Assembly: GCF_026229185.1 (NCBI RefSeq)
Contig: NZ_JAGGJA010000002.1
Location: 372,001-436,000, forward strand
Direction: 5' to 3'
Length of the DNA stretch: 64,000 bases
DNA from: Fodinibius salsisoli
GTDB taxonomy: Bacteria; Bacteroidota; Rhodothermia; Balneolales; Balneolaceae
The notes below the pieces were generated by a model, which worked only from the letters and a program-made list of their open reading frames with translations, was not told the origin of the DNA and ran no database searches. The position numbers were made by a program, and so were the translations under genes. Of the stretch, positions 18,548 through 27,857 are shown in pieces. Within the stretch, counting starts at the first letter, position 1; each line of letters starts with the position of its first letter.

Positions 18548-19948
18548 CTAAACCTCTACATATTCAATATCGAGGATACGGCACAGCATCTGCCATTTTC
18601 TGCGTTGGTCGCCCATCAGCAGCGTTTGATGGTGCGTTCCGCCGGCTCGAAGCCAGTTGTCGTTACAGTCTCGAAGACCAGAATCTGGCTTGAAGTGAAA
18701 ATAAGGCATTTCAATTGTTGGATATTTTTGTGAATCTAATACCTCGCCCTGAGCGACTACTAAGCGAAACTCATCGCCAACAAGGTGAACAATTGAAGCA
18801 ATGGTTGCCGGTCCGGGTTCTGTTCGGAATACGGTCGTTGGTGGATTGTCCAGATCTCCAATGCCTAACTCTCGATTGGCTAAGCGGACCGGCTCATCGC
18901 TACGCGCTACTTTCCAGTTCCCTTCGCCCATGTGACTCATTAGCATGGATCCACGTTTAAAATCCATGGCGTACATTTCAGTAAAGTGGGCATTTTCGTC
19001 GAGCACATGCGCTGCCGCCACCATACTTGCGGTATTAGTATCACCTTCGGCCGCATAGCCATAGCCTTCGGCCATCAGGTTCGAAGCCGCCAGCATGTTA
19101 ATCTGATCAAACCTTCCATCGCCTTTGAAGGTGTCGAAATGCGCTGAGAAACCAGAATAGTTTCCTTCCTCTAAAAATTGTTTAAACCCCAGATACATTC
19201 GGGCTGCATAGTTCAGGTTTTGGGCCGGCATATCCTCATCTACCTCAAAACGCTCTTTCTCGGTAGCCACTTGAGTCTCTATTTCTTCATCCGAGACGGC
19301 CTCCATATTGCGATAAATCTGCCCAATATACTCGCGGTTCACTTCGGGTCCCACAATACGGGTGAATGCGGCCTCATCCGACAAGGTATCACCCATGCCA
19401 TGCATTTTACCAATAGAAGCAATCTTCATCTCTTTCAATGTAGCCGCTGTCTGAGCAGCACTGGCCCAGTCGCCAACATAAGCTTCGAATTCGTCACTTT
19501 TCCAATCGGCGGAAATAACTTCAAAATTATCACCCGATGTGCGTAGGATAGCATTGGCCATATCCTGCGCGCCGTGAATGCCCTGATTGTACGTCAGATC
19601 ATCCATATCCCAGTCCGTGGTAACTTCGGGTACAGGCTGAATGTTAGCTAACAACAACGGCAAGTTATTGTTCTGCAGCGCACGTACCGTCCGCATAGCC
19701 GGACCGTAGGTGAGCATGACAATCATCACGCCATCAAGCCCGTGGTGGTTAAAGTCTCCCAAAATCTCCTCGATGTCATCGCGATTACGGGCCGCCCGTG
19801 GAAATTCCCAGTCTGCTACATCGGAAAGCTGATCACATACTTCACGAGCATATTTTTCTTGGTGTTCGGTAATATTTGGAATGTCATCATCATACAGCTC
19901 CTGCATGATTCCTAGGAGCCCTATCCGGGGCTTACGATCGTCAATCAT
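18548..19948 (-). CDS. araA: L-arabinose isomerase-type protein
   Basis: This would interconvert L-arabinose and L-ribulose in the cytoplasm with a divalent metal. The 466-residue protein belongs to the L-arabinose/L-fucose isomerase fold: SAHFDTF...FDQINMLAASNLMAEGYGYAAEGDTNTAS around residues 268-308, and the four expected catalytic/metal residues are seen as Glu301 (YAAEGD), Glu324 (FTEMYAMDF), His339 (MSHMGEGN) and a His of GGTHHQTLL (439/440). It is about 30 residues shorter than the classical enzyme and clearly diverged from it, so it belongs to a side branch of AraA. The ribulokinase and ribulose-phosphate epimerase genes next to it fix the pathway. Confidence 0.88.
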   Translation of the reverse strand: MIDDRKPRIGLLGIMQELYDDDIPNITEHQEKYAREVCDQLSDVADWEFPRAARNRDDIEEILGDFNHHGLDGVMIVMLTYGPAMRTVRALQNNNLPLLLANIQPVPEVTTDWDMDDLTYNQGIHGAQDMANAILRTSGDNFEVISADWKSDEFEAYVGDWASAAQTAATLKEMKIASIGKMHGMGDTLSDEAAFTRIVGPEVNREYIGQIYRNMEAVSDEEIETQVATEKERFEVDEDMPAQNLNYAARMYLGFKQFLEEGNYSGFSAHFDTFKGDGRFDQINMLAASNLMAEGYGYAAEGDTNTASMVAAAHVLDENAHFTEMYAMDFKRGSMLMSHMGEGNWKVARSDEPVRLANRELGIGDLDNPPTTVFRTEPGPATIASIVHLVGDEFRLVVAQGEVLDSQKYPTIEMPYFHFKPDSGLRDCNDNWLRAGGTHHQTLLMGDQRRKWQMLCRILDIEYVEV

Positions 19949-19977
19949 TGTTGAGTAAATCTTAATCTAAATTAAAG

Positions 19978-20685
19978 TTAATCATTTTCTTGTCCATAGT
20001 AGGCACCGTCACCATGTTTACGCTCCCAGTGTTTCTGGATGAGCGTATCTTTCAGGCGCGGGGCATCCGGCCGAATTTGGAGCGACAGATATGCCATTTT
20101 AGCAACTTCTTCTAAGACGGCGCTATTGTAAACCGCCTTTTTTATGGTTTTACCCCAGGTGAATGGGGCATGGTTGCCGACAAGTATCATCTCCACTTCC
20201 TCATAAGAAAATCCGCGGTCTTCCAAATCATTAATAATTTGATAGCCCGTCTGTTCTTCATAGTCGCCTTTAATCATCTCGTCACTCATAGGGGGGGCGC
20301 AGGGGATATCCTGAGTCAAGTGATCGGCGTGTGTCGTTCCCATAATAGGGATATCTTGTTGGGTCTGTGCCCAGGCCGTTCCGTAAGTGGAATGCGTGTG
20401 AACAATGCCCCCGATATGTTCCCAGTGTTTATACAGCACGGCATGTGTTTCCGTGTCGGAAGAAGGACGCATATTGCCTTCCACAACATTGGCATCAAAA
20501 TCAACGATGACAATGTCTTCGGGTTTTAATTCGGCATAAGGTACACCACTCGGCTTAATAGCAAACACTTCTCGTTCCCGATCTACGGCACTGGCATTTC
20601 CAAAAGTAAACAGCACCAAATCCAGTTCGGGTAGACGCATATTGCCTTCATACGCCTGCTGTTTCAGTTCTTTAAACTCACTCAT
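19978..20685 (-). CDS. araD: L-ribulose-5-phosphate 4-epimerase
   Basis: This converts L-ribulose 5-phosphate to D-xylulose 5-phosphate. The 235-residue class II aldolase-fold protein shows the phosphate-binding FGNASAVDRE and KPSGVPYAEL, the zinc ligand pair in GIVHTHSTYGTAWAQ (about residues 93-107), the catalytic-site Asp/His region GTTHADHL, and the third zinc-side His in GNHAPFTWG. Length is normal (231 in E. coli). It lies between araB (21-bp gap) and araA (29-bp gap) in the same operon. Confidence 0.95.
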   Translation of the reverse strand: MSEFKELKQQAYEGNMRLPELDLVLFTFGNASAVDREREVFAIKPSGVPYAELKPEDIVIVDFDANVVEGNMRPSSDTETHAVLYKHWEHIGGIVHTHSTYGTAWAQTQQDIPIMGTTHADHLTQDIPCAPPMSDEMIKGDYEEQTGYQIINDLEDRGFSYEEVEMILVGNHAPFTWGKTIKKAVYNSAVLEEVAKMAYLSLQIRPDAPRLKDTLIQKHWERKHGDGAYYGQEND

Positions 20686-20706
20686 TTTAAATCTACTTTA
20701 CTTTTA

Positions 20707-22380
20707 TTAAACTCGTTCCTCTACAAAAGCACCCAAAGAAGTGTATTGTTGATACAATTCATTATAGACAGATACTTTTTCTTGTTCTGGCGCATAAATC
20801 TCACCAAAGCCGCTGCCCATCGCTTCCATGGCCTCATTGACATCCTCAAAAATACCGGCCGCAGTAGCAGCAAACATAGCGGCTCCCCGGGCACAGGATT
20901 GATCCGCCTGGGCTATCTTAATTTCCATATCCAAGACATTCGCCAACGTCTGCATGACAAAGGGCGATTTTTTGGCAACGCCTCCCAGACCAATAATTCC
21001 CTTAATTGGGATACCTTCGTCTCTAAAACGTTCAACAATAGCACGAGCACCAAAACAGGTAGCCTCAACCAGCGCTTTAAAGATACGGGGCGCGTCGCTG
21101 CCCAGATCCAGTCCTTCAATGGCTCCTTTCAGCAACTGGTTGGCATCGGGAGTACGACGCCCATTCAGCCAGTCCAGAGCAACGATGCCGGTATCAACTT
21201 CATCAATGGCAGCAGCCTGCTCAGAAAGGGTTACCAATAGCTTATCATTCAGCTCTTGGATTAATGCCTCTTTTGATTCATCCGGCAGCAGTTCACTTTT
21301 GCGAATGATGCCTGCAGCAGGTTCTCGAATAACTTCCTTAAACCAGGCATAGACATCGCCAAACCCTGACTGGCCGGCCTCAAGTCCTACCAAGCCAGGG
21401 ATAACCGATCCATCAACCTGGCCACAGATGCCTTCAACTAAATTATCCTGCACATCTTCATAGGGAGCAACCAGGATATCACAAGTTGATGTTCCCATGA
21501 CCCGGCTTAGATAATAGGGTTCAATTTCACCGCCAACGGCCCCCATATGGGCGTCAAAAGCGCCTACGCCTATGACCACGTCTTCAGGAAGGGCCAGTTT
21601 TTCAGCCCATTTGGAAGAAATGGTACCCACCGCTTCATCAGCCGTATAGGTTTTGTTGTATAGACGCTCACGAATGCCAGCAAGCAAAGGATCGAGCTCA
21701 GTCAAAAATTCCTGACTGGGCAGACCATCAAACTCCTCGTTCCACATGGCCTTGTGACCTGCTGCACAGCGACTGCGTTTCATCTCGTAAACATCAGTTC
21801 CGCCAGCCAATTCGTATGGTATCCAGTCGCAGAGCTCTACCCAAGAGTAGGCGGCATCACGAATCTCATCATCGGTACGCAGGGTATGTAACATCTTGGC
21901 CCAATACCATTCGGAAGAATAAATGCCTCCCACGTATTTGGTGTAGTCGGGTCCGTCCCAGCTTTTAGCGAAATTAGTGATTTCTTCGGCCTCTTTTACG
22001 GCGGTATGATCTTTCCACAGGATGAACATAGCATTGGGATTCTCCGCAAACTCATCGTGCAGTGCCAATGGTGTACCTTCCTTATCCGTAGCTACCGGGG
22101 TAGATCCGGTAGTATCTATCGAAATGCCTCGTACGTTTTGCGCCATACTATCGGGGACCTCTGTAAGGACCTCCTTCAAGGTCTGCTCCAGACCCTCAAG
22201 ATAATCGAGCGGATGATGACGAAATTGATTTTTTGTGGAATCACAAAATTTACCCTCTGCCCAGCGGGCGTAATTATAGACGGCCTCGGCTTGGGTTTTT
22301 CCCTCTGCATTTACAAGAACCGAACGTACGGAATCGGTTCCATAATCAACTCCTATGATACAATTTTCCTTAGATGCCAT
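20707..22380 (-). CDS. araB: Ribulokinase
   Basis: This phosphorylates L-ribulose at O5 with ATP. The 557-residue FGGY-family kinase opens with GVDYGTDSVRSVLVNAEGK (phosphate-1 loop), has ISIDTTGSTPV near residue 90, GVGAFDAHMGAVGG near 280, the ADP-binding GIIGLGGVAKKSPFVMQTLANVL and a C-terminal SCARGAAMFAATAAG. Length fits bacterial ribulokinases (about 560). It is the first gene of the araB-araD-araA row. Its 134-bp upstream region holds a near-match (one base off) to the dyad found before susC2 and susC3, 63 bp from the start codon. Confidence 0.96.
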   Translation of the reverse strand: MASKENCIIGVDYGTDSVRSVLVNAEGKTQAEAVYNYARWAEGKFCDSTKNQFRHHPLDYLEGLEQTLKEVLTEVPDSMAQNVRGISIDTTGSTPVATDKEGTPLALHDEFAENPNAMFILWKDHTAVKEAEEITNFAKSWDGPDYTKYVGGIYSSEWYWAKMLHTLRTDDEIRDAAYSWVELCDWIPYELAGGTDVYEMKRSRCAAGHKAMWNEEFDGLPSQEFLTELDPLLAGIRERLYNKTYTADEAVGTISSKWAEKLALPEDVVIGVGAFDAHMGAVGGEIEPYYLSRVMGTSTCDILVAPYEDVQDNLVEGICGQVDGSVIPGLVGLEAGQSGFGDVYAWFKEVIREPAAGIIRKSELLPDESKEALIQELNDKLLVTLSEQAAAIDEVDTGIVALDWLNGRRTPDANQLLKGAIEGLDLGSDAPRIFKALVEATCFGARAIVERFRDEGIPIKGIIGLGGVAKKSPFVMQTLANVLDMEIKIAQADQSCARGAAMFAATAAGIFEDVNEAMEAMGSGFGEIYAPEQEKVSVYNELYQQYTSLGAFVEERV

Positions 22381-22442
22381 AGATTTATTCTGTTATGCTC
22401 CTGTCTATCAATAAATAAAAATGAAACAACATTTGAAATAAA

Positions 22443-22461
22443 AAGTGTATTTTTTACCCTT
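22443..22461 (-). promoter_or_regulatory. Candidate operator upstream of araB (AAGTGT-N7-ACACTT family, one mismatch)
   Basis: On the plus strand the site reads AAGTGTATTTTTTACCCTT; only one base of the right arm deviates from AAGTGT-N7-ACACTT. It lies 63-81 bp upstream of the araB start. It is grouped with the sites at 33777, 39262 and 39784. Confidence 0.5.
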
Positions 22462-22514
22462 TAAATTTTTGTGCAAAAAAATCCCTGCCTTGAAAAAGCA
22501 TGCAAAAACCTATC

Positions 22515-23219
22515 TTAAAGTTTTATGGGCTTAAAAACCAGGCTGTCTCCGTTATTTATCTTTGCCTGGTATTTATCTTTGTTAAATTTATAGAAATAAG
22601 CTCCTTTCTTGGAGTATTTCTTCTGTTTTTCATCCATCTTTTTCAGGACATCCATCGATAATATTCTCCGTCTGAAATTTCGCTTATCCAGCTCTGTCTC
22701 ATAGATCCCTTCATATAGAATCTGCAATTCAGGCATGGTAAACTTTTCGGGCAGTAGTTCAAAGCCAACCGGTTCATGAGAGGCCCGATATTTGAGACGA
22801 GATTTAGCAGCCTGTACCATTTCATTATGATCGAAAATAAGGTCTGGCAGGTCTTCTACCGAGAACCAACGGGCACCATATTGTTCCAATAGTTCCCGAT
22901 CGTGTTCGCGAATATTAATCAGTGCGTAATAGGCAATAGATACGGTTCGCTCTACCGGATCCCGGTCAACTTCTCCAAATCCATATAGCTGCTCCAAATA
23001 AACATTTTGCAAACCTGTAAGCTGATGCAGAATGCGATCTGCAGCCTCATCCAGGCTTTCTTCTCGTTTTAAAAAACCTCCCATAAGCGACCATTTCCCT
23101 TTTTCTGGCTCAAAATCCCGCTTAATCAAAAGCAATTTTAAACCTCGTCGATCAAATCCAAAAATGATACAATCGAGTGCTACAAGTATTCGGTCGTTAT
23201 TTAAATAATGATTTTGCAT
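22515..23219 (-). CDS. araR: Nudix-fold transcriptional regulator of arabinose utilisation (AraR/NrtR type)
   Basis: The 234-residue protein has an N-terminal Nudix domain and a C-terminal winged-helix region (about residues 150-234; EKFTMPELQILYEGIYETELDKRNFRRRIL). This is the architecture of NrtR-type regulators and of the Nudix-family AraR described in gut Bacteroides. The Nudix box at 47-70 (GGFLKREESLDEAADRILHQ...) has lost the catalytic REUxEE: the Glu positions are Ile, Gln and Leu. It should therefore bind a ligand (L-arabinose in the Bacteroides protein) rather than hydrolyse it. It sits between the GH51 gene and araB, the expected place for a local regulator. The DNA site it binds is not proven by sequence. 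Confidence 0.88.
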   Translation of the reverse strand: MQNHYLNNDRILVALDCIIFGFDRRGLKLLLIKRDFEPEKGKWSLMGGFLKREESLDEAADRILHQLTGLQNVYLEQLYGFGEVDRDPVERTVSIAYYALINIREHDRELLEQYGARWFSVEDLPDLIFDHNEMVQAAKSRLKYRASHEPVGFELLPEKFTMPELQILYEGIYETELDKRNFRRRILSMDVLKKMDEKQKKYSKKGAYFYKFNKDKYQAKINNGDSLVFKPIKL

Positions 23220-23240
23220 GCTACATACTTTTTTATAACT

Positions 23241-23265
23241 ATGGCAGATTTTACTAACCTGCCAT
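23241..23265 (-). promoter_or_regulatory. Inverted repeat between GH51 gene and araR
   Basis: Perfect arms ATGGCAG (23241-23247) and CTGCCAT (23259-23265) are separated by 11 bases, in the 61-bp gap between the GH51 stop and the araR start. No T-run follows on either strand, so it is not a standard terminator. It could be an operator or a processing hairpin within the operon. Confidence 0.4.
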
Positions 23266-23280
23266 GCTCAAATATACCGT

Positions 23281-24855
23281 TTATTTAATCTGTAAAACGA
23301 TAACGGATTTTGACGGCAAGCGCAATGTTAAGTTATTTCCATCTAATGTATAGTTATTAAACTCTTTGGGCGACACCCTCTCCGGGTTATCAAAGGTGTT
23401 GATGGCATCTACTTCATTTGCTGTAAGAACCCGGGCATTACTAACGGATCCAACCTCTAGTCCTCGGATGTCGACGGTCACTTCCTGCGATTGAGTTGCA
23501 TGAAGATTGGTGGCCGTTACATGAACTGCTCCCTCACTATTCTTGGATGCGGTGGCGCTAATAGCTGGGATACTCTCATCTCCAAATTCATAATTTTCGA
23601 CCTGTAAATCCAGGGGTAATAACATGGCATTATGATGGACGGTATAAAATTCAAACACATGAAAGGTCGGCGTTTTCAACATTTTTTCACCTTCTGTAAG
23701 CACCATGGCCTGCAGTACGTTTACCGTCTGAGCAATATTAGCCAGACGAACACGATCGCTGTGCTTATTCAAAATATCAAGTGAGGTTGAAGCGACCAAC
23801 GCATCCCGGATGGAGTTCTGTTGCTGCAGAAACCCTGGATTGCTTCCGGGCAGCGGATCGGTCCAAACGCCCCATTCATCTACCGCCAAGTTAATTCGTT
23901 TCTGTGGATCGTATTTATCCATAATGGTAGAATGCCGGGTCACGAATTCATCTAACCGAAGCCCCTGTCGAAGTCCCGAAAAATACATTTCTTCTCCAAA
24001 ATCCTGGGAAGGTCCTTTATTTCCCCAATCGCCGTTAGGAAGAGTATAATAGTGCAGGGAGATAGCATCCATATGATTGCCGGCATTTTTAACCACGGTC
24101 TCAGTCCAGTCGTAATTATCATCAGAAAACCCACTGGCAATTTTATAGAGGTCATTCCCGCTGTAATCCTTGGCAAAGGTGGCGTATCGACGATAAAGGT
24201 CAGAATAATAATCGGCTTTCATACTGCCGCCGCACCCCCAGCTTTCGTTACCAATCCCCCAGAACTTGACGTCCCAGGCTTCATCCTGACCGTTTTCACG
24301 GCGCAGATTAGCCAGCGTACTATTGCCGTCGTAGGTCATGTATTCAATCCAATTGGCCATCTCTCGAGGCGTTCCACTCCCTACATTAGCAGATATATAA
24401 GGTTCGGTATCCAACAGCTCCGTAAGTCGCATAAATCCGTGGATTCCAACGGCATTATTTTCTTCAACCATCCCCCAATGCGTGTTTATGCGTACGGGTC
24501 GATCCTCGCGGGGACCGATTCCGTCTCGCCAGTTATATTCATCAGCAAAACAGCCCCCGGGCCAGCGAAGGTTGGGAATCTCCAGTTCCCTGAGGGCTTT
24601 CAATACGTCGTTACGAAATCCATCGGTATTGGGGATGTCCGAATCCTCTCCAACCCAGAGTCCCCCGTAAACGCCGGTGCCTAAATGTTCAGAAAACTGA
24701 CCATAGATATGCTCATTAATTTTATTCTGAGGCTGGTCGGCATCGATGACCATGGTGTTTTGTGCCTGTAGTGGAATCCAGCTACTAATAGCCAGGATAA
24801 ATGCCAGGCATAAAACCCTCTTCGTAGTAAACGTATCGCTGCTGTACTGTGACAT
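23281..24855 (-). CDS. abfA: Exported GH51 alpha-L-arabinofuranosidase
   Basis: This releases terminal arabinofuranose from arabinan and arabinoxylan oligosaccharides. The 524-residue protein has an N-terminal signal (FTTKRVLCLAFILAISSWIPLQAQ, cleavage near residue 32), so it acts in the periplasm, whereas many GH51 enzymes are cytoplasmic. The (beta/alpha)8 domain carries LRWPGGCFADEYNWRDGIG (about 97-114), the acid/base Glu204 in GIGNESWGCGG and the nucleophile Glu327 in VDEWGVW. A C-terminal beta domain (about 430-524) ends SKSVIVLQIK. The start is 9 bp after the mutarotase stop, so they are co-transcribed. Confidence 0.94.
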   Translation of the reverse strand: MSQYSSDTFTTKRVLCLAFILAISSWIPLQAQNTMVIDADQPQNKINEHIYGQFSEHLGTGVYGGLWVGEDSDIPNTDGFRNDVLKALRELEIPNLRWPGGCFADEYNWRDGIGPREDRPVRINTHWGMVEENNAVGIHGFMRLTELLDTEPYISANVGSGTPREMANWIEYMTYDGNSTLANLRRENGQDEAWDVKFWGIGNESWGCGGSMKADYYSDLYRRYATFAKDYSGNDLYKIASGFSDDNYDWTETVVKNAGNHMDAISLHYYTLPNGDWGNKGPSQDFGEEMYFSGLRQGLRLDEFVTRHSTIMDKYDPQKRINLAVDEWGVWTDPLPGSNPGFLQQQNSIRDALVASTSLDILNKHSDRVRLANIAQTVNVLQAMVLTEGEKMLKTPTFHVFEFYTVHHNAMLLPLDLQVENYEFGDESIPAISATASKNSEGAVHVTATNLHATQSQEVTVDIRGLEVGSVSNARVLTANEVDAINTFDNPERVSPKEFNNYTLDGNNLTLRLPSKSVIVLQIK

Positions 24856-24864
24856 AATTTTTAG

Positions 24865-26058
24865 TTATCTGGTTGAGAATTGATAAATGGTTGAGGTGCT
24901 GTAGGTTTCCCCGGGCTCTAATATGGTTGATGGAAAATCAGCTTCGTTTGGAGCGTTGGGAAAATGTTGTGTTTCGAGACAAAATCCTGAGTGTTGCTCA
25001 TATGGAATGCCTTCTGAATTTTGGAGCGATCCATCGAGGAAATTTCCGGTGTAAAACTGAACGCCAGGCTCTGTAGTATATACTTTCATCTCACGTCCAC
25101 TTGCCGGAGAATAAACGGTAGCGGCAAGGAACATGGAACCATCGTCGGGTTGATTTAATACGAAATTGTGGTCATATCCTCTGCCATCCACCTGATCGAT
25201 ACGCTCGCCAATGCTGTGAAATTCTTTAAAGTCAAAGGGCGTTCCTTCTACGGAAGCAATTTCACCGGTAGGAATTAACTCCTCATCCACGGGGGTGTAC
25301 TGATCAGCATTCAGTTTCACCTGGTGGTCCAAGATGGTACTATCAGCATTGCCCGAAAGGTTAAAATAGCTGTGGTTCGTAAGGTTAACGGGCGTAGCTT
25401 CGGTGGTTGTAGCCTCATAGTCAATTTTCAACTCGTTGTCATTGGTCAGAGAATAAATGACCGTTACATCCAGCTGACCCGGATATCCTTCTTCCATATC
25501 CTCACTTACGTACGTCAGTTGCAGGGTACTATCGGGCGTAATTGAAGCATCCCAAAGAACGTCATCGAAGCCTACCTCACCGCCATGCAAATGATTGTTG
25601 CCATCATTTTTAGCCAGCTTATAAGTGGTCCCATTCAGCTCAAATTCACCATCCGCAATGCGATTTCCATATCGCCCGATGAGAGCCCCGAAATTAGGAT
25701 GTCCGCTTAAATATTTGTCCAGAGAGTCGAAACCCAGGGCTATATTATCCATATTCCCTTCATTATCGGGTGTTTTGATGGACGTTACGATACCACCAAA
25801 GTTCGTGATTTGGACTTTCATATTGTTACCGTTAGTCAAGGTATAAAGCTTGACGTCCCGACTATCTTCAAGCGTTCCAAAAGATTCTTCGCTTATACTT
25901 ATGGTATTGCTTTGTTCTTGTGCCTGTTTTTGCTGCTGTCCACTTTCAGTATCGTTACTGGCACAACCCCCGATTGCCAAGGCGATGAGTATACTCAATG
26001 CCGTGATCACCCACCCGGCATAACTGATATTTTGGTCGATCGTTAATAATTGTGTCAT
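24865..26058 (-). CDS. galM: Aldose 1-epimerase (mutarotase), lipoprotein
   Basis: This interconverts alpha and beta anomers of the sugars released outside the cytoplasm, matching enzyme products to the importer. The 397-residue protein begins with a membrane segment ending in a lipobox (ALAIGGCAS, Cys about 32). It then shows the mutarotase beta-sandwich: FGGIVTSIKTPD, ALIGRYGNRIADGEF, the catalytic His in NNHLHGG, NHSYFNLSG (second catalytic His) and the catalytic Glu near YEQHSGFCLETQHFPNAPN. It lies between GH43 and GH51 in the arabinan operon. Confidence 0.93.
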   Translation of the reverse strand: MTQLLTIDQNISYAGWVITALSILIALAIGGCASNDTESGQQQKQAQEQSNTISISEESFGTLEDSRDVKLYTLTNGNNMKVQITNFGGIVTSIKTPDNEGNMDNIALGFDSLDKYLSGHPNFGALIGRYGNRIADGEFELNGTTYKLAKNDGNNHLHGGEVGFDDVLWDASITPDSTLQLTYVSEDMEEGYPGQLDVTVIYSLTNDNELKIDYEATTTEATPVNLTNHSYFNLSGNADSTILDHQVKLNADQYTPVDEELIPTGEIASVEGTPFDFKEFHSIGERIDQVDGRGYDHNFVLNQPDDGSMFLAATVYSPASGREMKVYTTEPGVQFYTGNFLDGSLQNSEGIPYEQHSGFCLETQHFPNAPNEADFPSTILEPGETYSTSTIYQFSTR

Positions 26059-26180
26059 AATGATGTTTTCCTGTTACTAAGATTAAGTTATTTGTGTAAT
26101 GCTAACCAGAGAATAACAAATCCTTAGTATTCTTTCAGTTAGTAATCCAAATTAAGTATCATTATAAGATTCATCGTTAC

Positions 26181-27785
26181 TTAATCACTTGTTTTCTTGC
26201 CCCATATCGAACGTCCTGAAGGCGTCAACCCGGCATACGTTATGGTTATTTTCCTGGGTATGTCTTCCCAATCCCAGGCGTAGTCTACACCTAACTCTTT
26301 GTCATTAACCGTCAGCGTTTGCGTTGATTCATCAAACGACCAGCTCCCCTCCAAGGCACCACCGAGCGTGTGATCTTCGTTAAAGAGGACCTCATAAGAA
26401 GTCTGTATTTGTTGATATCGATATCTCAACGTAATTTCTTCCCATCTACCTGTTATTTCCTCTTCGGTTATGGGCTCATTTGGCACCGCGGCATACCGTT
26501 CGGGAGCTACCACAGGCCAGCCGTCCTCGGTCCAGTAAAGCTCACGCACATGGCCCATCATTACTGCATTAGAAGCAGTGATACCCCCTACATTTTTCGG
26601 TAACCGTGCTTGGGATGAATAAAACCACTCACCGCTATCCGGATCTTGGAACACCGAGCCGTGCGCGAAGCCTACCCAGCCGTAATGTTCATCAAAGGCA
26701 TACGGATGGGTAATCATCGGCCAGGCTTCTGCTCCTTCGGTTACATTTTTGCCATCGATACCGTAATAGGGACCGGTTATATTTTTGGACCGGGCCACCC
26801 GGGTATTATAGGCAACCGATAGTTCATCATAAGCCAAAAACAGGTAGTAATAGCCCGTTTCTTCGTTATAGATAATTTCGGGTGCTTCGAGTCCTTGCCA
26901 CCGGTTAGTGTTCACATTCCCTCGCCCTGCTATCCGGGTTCCGTAATCCTCCAAGCCGTTTAATTTCAAAGGTTTTCCGGTCTCCGGATCAACTTCTACA
27001 GCAGCAATGCCTGAGTGCCACGATCCATAGACGAGCCAATGCTCGCCTTCGGGTGTAACCACATATGAGGGATCAATGGCATTATATTTAAAGTATGCAC
27101 TCCAGTCCGAGCTGCCCTGGCGATCGTAGGTTTCCTTACCGTCAGCTACCGAACTAATGACCATGCCTTTGTCTTCCCAATTATCGGATGACAAATCCGA
27201 AGATTCTGCGAGCCCAATAAACGCTCGCTCGGTCCATGAGGTATTAGGGTCGGAACCTACTATAGGGTTTGTAACGACTACACTGTAGTATAGGCGGTAC
27301 CTTCCATTTATTTTGGTAACATGCGGCGCCCAAAATCCATAATTGGGATCTTCGATGGGCGGCAAGGGTGGATCCATCTCAGCCCTCATGCTATTTAAGG
27401 TATCTTTGATCCACGGTTGTACCTCCGAAAAAGCGGCGCCCTGGTATTCCCAGTTCACTAAATCCTTAGACCGGCGGTAGGGATAATTTCCGTGCCCTGC
27501 ATGAACGTTACCGTAAGAGGCATTCGTCTGATACATATAGTAGTACTCGCCATCTTTTATAACAGTGGGATCGTGAACATTGGCCAGATTCCACTCCGAG
27601 CGATTCGACCAGGATGATAAGGGCGTGTAATCATCCGCATATTCCGGACCATCGAACGGGCTCTCCTCTTCCTGTTCTTGCTCTTCGTTAGCGTCGTCCC
27701 CACCATTGACACCGGTGCTGTCAGAGCAAGCCACAACAAAGCCAAGCATCCCAAAAAGAAGAAGAATAGAGACTGAGAACTTCAT
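26181..27785 (-). CDS. GH43-family endo-arabinanase-like lipoprotein
   Basis: This is a probable endo-alpha-1,5-L-arabinanase at the cell surface. The lipoprotein signal ends at VVACSDS (Cys20), followed by an acidic linker rich in Glu/Asp (25-45). The five-bladed propeller of GH43 shows the general base Asp72 (VHDPTVIKDGEYY), Asp238 (NAIDPSYVV) and the catalytic acid Glu300 (GLEAPEIIYN), all in the right order. A C-terminal beta domain (about residues 440-534; ITGRWEEITLRY..., SWSFDESTQTLTVN) resembles the C-terminal domain attached to extracellular arabinanases. It is preceded by susC2/susD2 and the DUF3823-like gene. Confidence 0.9.
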   Translation of the reverse strand: MKFSVSILLLFGMLGFVVACSDSTGVNGGDDANEEQEQEEESPFDGPEYADDYTPLSSWSNRSEWNLANVHDPTVIKDGEYYYMYQTNASYGNVHAGHGNYPYRRSKDLVNWEYQGAAFSEVQPWIKDTLNSMRAEMDPPLPPIEDPNYGFWAPHVTKINGRYRLYYSVVVTNPIVGSDPNTSWTERAFIGLAESSDLSSDNWEDKGMVISSVADGKETYDRQGSSDWSAYFKYNAIDPSYVVTPEGEHWLVYGSWHSGIAAVEVDPETGKPLKLNGLEDYGTRIAGRGNVNTNRWQGLEAPEIIYNEETGYYYLFLAYDELSVAYNTRVARSKNITGPYYGIDGKNVTEGAEAWPMITHPYAFDEHYGWVGFAHGSVFQDPDSGEWFYSSQARLPKNVGGITASNAVMMGHVRELYWTEDGWPVVAPERYAAVPNEPITEEEITGRWEEITLRYRYQQIQTSYEVLFNEDHTLGGALEGSWSFDESTQTLTVNDKELGVDYAWDWEDIPRKITITYAGLTPSGRSIWGKKTSD

Positions 27786-27857
27786 GTTAAGTCATTTATT
27801 TAATAAGCCGGAGGCTAAACTTGTCGATAGCCCCCGACCTTAATAGACACTATGCTA

